From contig CBDDBX010000042.1 of assembly GCA_965225955.1 (NCBI GenBank), positions 17,112 through 81,111 of the forward strand: a stretch of 64,000 nt of DNA, in the 5' to 3' direction. This DNA comes from CBDDBX01 sp965225955. Lineage in GTDB: Bacteria; Acidobacteriota; Aminicenantia; UBA2199. The notes below the pieces were generated by a model that was not told the DNA's origin, did not search any database, and saw only the letters and a program-made list of their open reading frames with translations. The position numbers and the translations under genes are program-made. This document shows positions 61,266 to 64,000 of this stretch, one piece after another. Each line of letters begins with the position of its first letter. Positions within the stretch are counted from its first letter, which is position 1.

Positions 61266-63816
61266 TTAGTTATAGGTGTCATACAGTGAGACTATTTTCA
61301 GGTTCTTTTTCAGTTTATCAATATCTGTCCCGGTTTCAGCTTTTACAATAAACTCTATGCCTGGAAGAAGATCGAAGTAGTTATTACTGAAAAACACATT
61401 ACAGGTTTCTGCAGATAATCTTACACCTTTTGCAAATGTTGCAGATTTTAGTTTTATAACAATACCATCAGGATCTTTTGCTGTTTCAACCTCTATTTCA
61501 GGATTTTTCAGTCTGAGATCCTTCGGAGGTACCAGACACCTTAAAGTATTAACGGTTTCACCCTTTTGTGATGTAAATCTGTATGCTACAACAATCCCGT
61601 CTTTTCCTGTTTTTCCACATATATTCTCAATTTTTTCTGTTATTACAGCAACAGAAGAGTTTCTCTTCAGGCTGACTGCTGATTTCGTTCTGTACTTTAC
61701 ATCTCCTGTAAAATCCATTGCCTCAATTTCCAGAACACCTTTAACCGTCTCATAATAGTCAGATACCATAAATACTTTAAGATCATCCCCCTTTATTACC
61801 GGAGAGATAAGAATCTCTCTATATGCTTCCCGTACTTTGTAGTGAAGAGCTTTCCACTCCCCTCTGCTGTCAATACCCGACCATGAGGTTACCGGCCAGC
61901 AATCGTTAAGCTGCCAGTAGAGTGTTCCCATGCAAAAGGGCATCGCTCTTCTGTGAGCTTCAATACCAACTCTTATACCGTATCCCTGGAGAAGCTGACT
62001 AACATGGAGCCATGAGTCAAAATCTTTTGGTTTATTGTAGTACCAGAGCATATATTTATCTATAACCGGATATCCGATCCTGTGTTTCTGGTGAGCTTTC
62101 ATAACCTCAGAATTGAGATCTCTGTCTTTGGGAAGAGTAAAACTTTTAACTGTTTCAGGTGACGGAGCTCCCTGAAACCCGTATTCACTCATAAACCTCC
62201 CGATATTCTCCTCCTTTTCAAAGTAATCAAAAGGATATTGTCCGTGCCATACCCCCCAGTTATGCACATCCCCTTCACTATTAACCGGATAGTCCCAGCC
62301 ATGAAGAGGAGAAGATGGCCAGTAGAATTTCCCCGGATCATACTCTTTTACAAGTTCCGGTAAAAGTTTATCAAACAGCCTGCTGTAATCTGCTTCAATC
62401 TTCTTTCTGTCTTCTTCTGAATATCTCTTCTTCCACCCCCAGTCCCTCCAGCCAATATAATTTTCATTATTACCACACCAGAGGGCTATTGATGGATGAT
62501 TTCTCAGGCGCTTAATATTATCTGCAGCCTCTTTTTTTACATTCTCAAGATAATCTGTATTTCCCGGATAGAGTGCACATGCAAACATGAAATCCTGCCA
62601 TACAAGAATACCGTTTCTGTCACATAGTTCGTAGAATATATTCTTCTCATATATTCCTCCGCCCCATACTCTGAGCATATTCATATTGGCAGCAACACTA
62701 TCTGCAATAAGTTTACGATAATCCCTCTCTTTCACTCTGTTCAGAAACATCTCCTGAGGAATATAGTTTGCTCCCTTCATGAAAACCGGCTTACCATTAA
62801 GTTCAATATAGAAAGAACTTCCTTTCCCATCTCTCTTCTGAACTACTTTGACACTTCTGAGTCCTGTTATAACCTCTTTTTCTGCAACTACTTCCTGATC
62901 CACATGAACTTCAGCTCTGAAAGTATACAGATCAGGCTTTCCAAGACCGTTACACCACCATAAGTCGGGGTTTGTAATAGAAAAGTCGTAGTTTATTTTA
63001 TTAATACCTTCTGCAAGCTCAATCTCTTTCTCAATTTTCTGTTCACCATATTTAAGCTTAAGAACTACCTTCTGTGCCAGAGGAGCATCTATCTCAAAAA
63101 TTGCTGAAAGATCAGCTCTCTTCTCTGTTACACTATTCTGTTTTATAAACAGATCTTCTATTTCACAGTTGTTTATGAACTTTATAAAACCTCTTTTCCA
63201 GATCCCCGCAGTCAGAAATTCAGGTCCCCCAGTCCCAGCCATAATGGTAGGCAGGTTTTCTGACAAGAGAGTACCTGTCAATTGGCTCTTTTTTCCCTGT
63301 GGTTTTATCAAAGTACGGAGAATGATTTACTGCCTCTTCTGTCATAGTATGAGCCGACTTAAACAGAACAGTCAGTTCATTCTCTCCTTCTTTGAGTAAT
63401 TTCCCTGTATCTGATCTCCAGGTTCTGAAGAAGTTGTTGCTCTCCAATATTGTTCTGCCATTCAGCTTAACTTCCCCAAAGGTATCAAGACCTTCAAAAA
63501 TCAGTTCTGAATTTCTGAATTCCAGATCACTTTCACTGCAGATAAATCGTGTTCTGTACTCCCAGTTCTTCTCACCAATCCACTGATATTTCTGTTCATT
63601 ATTTCTGTAGTAAGGTTCACCAATTACCCCATTCTCCAGGAGGTCCATATGAACTGAACCGGGCACTGAGGCTGGCATCCATCTGTCTGTTCCGGCTTCT
63701 CTGAATTCCCACTTCAGATCTGTAAAAGAGATAGCTTTATTTCCAGGTACTTTAGTGCATCCGGTAAAGATAATAGTAACCAAAACAGTAAAAAGAAGGA
63801 TAGCGATTTTCTTCAT
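61266..63816 (-). CDS. Beta-mannosidase-like GH2 lipoprotein, split by a one-base frameshift
   Basis: A GH2 enzyme of about 849 residues, predicted to release mannose from beta-mannosides. It starts with a lipoprotein signal (KKIAILLFTVLVTIIFTGC). A sugar-binding domain (WQ-less, with EKNWEYRTRF, LIFEGLDTFGEVKLNG) precedes the barrel, which has the acid/base WCGNNENYIGWRDWGWKK and the nucleophile region RFMSEYGFQG. The frame breaks at the five-C run 63226-63230 (plus strand): removing one base turns YHYGWDWG-T into YHYGWDWGPEFLTAGIWKRG. Upstream: CAGGAGTTGAA before the ATG. Confidence 0.88.
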
Positions 63817-64000
63817 TTCAACTCCTGAGTTAATGAAAATATATCAGAGAGGAGCTGAATAAATCAAATTAAAGGGATTTTAAATTCCCCTGAGTTAAGG
63901 TAATTCTGAAAAGTCTTAATTCCAGATTGTATCAGAACTCACTTCTTACTTCAGAAAATCTTTTAATAAGATAATCCGGTTTTTCAGCTTTAAGATCCTC
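63817..64000. other. Upstream region of the beta-mannosidase, nothing further recognised
   Basis: The last 184 bases hold the mannosidase ribosome site and AT-rich sequence. The final 60 bases may be the 3' end of another minus-strand gene, but no frame is long enough to say. Confidence 0.3.

Noticed and set aside
1..64000. tRNA, rRNA or prophage genes
   Set aside because: No cloverleaf, rRNA or phage structural or integrase sequence was recognised on reading either strand.

Overview
The window looks like a low-GC, motile, diderm (Gram-negative) and probably anaerobic bacterium. The signs are a near-complete flagellar export/motor operon, a lipoprotein-type RND efflux system with a TolC-like porin, several secreted or lipoprotein beta-propellers, LytS/LytTR signalling, and a benzimidazole branch of cobamide synthesis. 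The propellers, TPR proteins and M1/M16 peptidases recall the FCB group or related candidate phyla. That placement is inference; no rRNA gene is present to test it.

Layout. (1) Positions 1-11233, minus strand: motA, two motB-like genes, fliL, fliN, fliO, fliP, fliQ, fliR, flhB, flhA, flhF, flhG, fliA, and the first codons of a further gene at the edge. (2) 11449-12495, plus strand: tsaD. (3) 12546-26321, minus strand: the most unusual region. It holds six complete radical SAM/SPASM enzymes, each with a fused N-terminal PqqD-like (RRE) domain, and fifteen small precursor-like peptides, seven of them missed by a 60-residue ORF cutoff. Two of the fifteen look frameshifted, and a possible 3' remnant of a seventh enzyme lies at the far end. 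Most of the peptides share a leader ending in (K/R)GG(G)F; three lack that leader and start directly before the FxP motif. (4) 26336-35269, plus strand: RND efflux operon, LytS-type kinase and LytTR regulator, a repeat-rich island carrying a 175-bp MITE-like element with a visible empty site, and a frameshifted second kinase. (5) 35336-41960, minus strand: two paralogous beta-propeller proteins, proS, a small-multidrug-export-like protein, a secreted TIM-barrel glycosidase-like protein and a DUF1648 protein. (6) 42132-43262: pdxB. (7) 43322-49324, minus strand: an inactive and an active M16 peptidase and a membrane Ser/Thr kinase. (8) 49445-52831, plus strand: a ThiC-family enzyme, cobT and an O-methyltransferase, best read as a bza cluster making a methoxybenzimidazole cobamide ligand. 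(9) 52818-63816: GyrI-like, VOC, membrane, M1 peptidase, TPR, propeller and hypothetical proteins, and a GH2 beta-mannosidase lipoprotein.

The radical SAM region is built from repeated modules: one enzyme, then one precursor 20-96 bases downstream, usually followed by an intrinsic terminator or hairpin. Extra precursors lie around enzymes A, B, E and F. This suggests an expanded family of cysteine-containing RiPPs. No dedicated protease or ABC exporter is visible; the adjacent RND operon is the nearest transport candidate.

Caution: at least six genes (flhA, flhF, one precursor, the RND adaptor, the second kinase, the beta-mannosidase) are each broken by one base in or beside a homopolymer, and each reads through if that base is corrected. 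This pattern points to residual sequencing or assembly indels, so the frameshifts should not be taken as real pseudogenes without checking.
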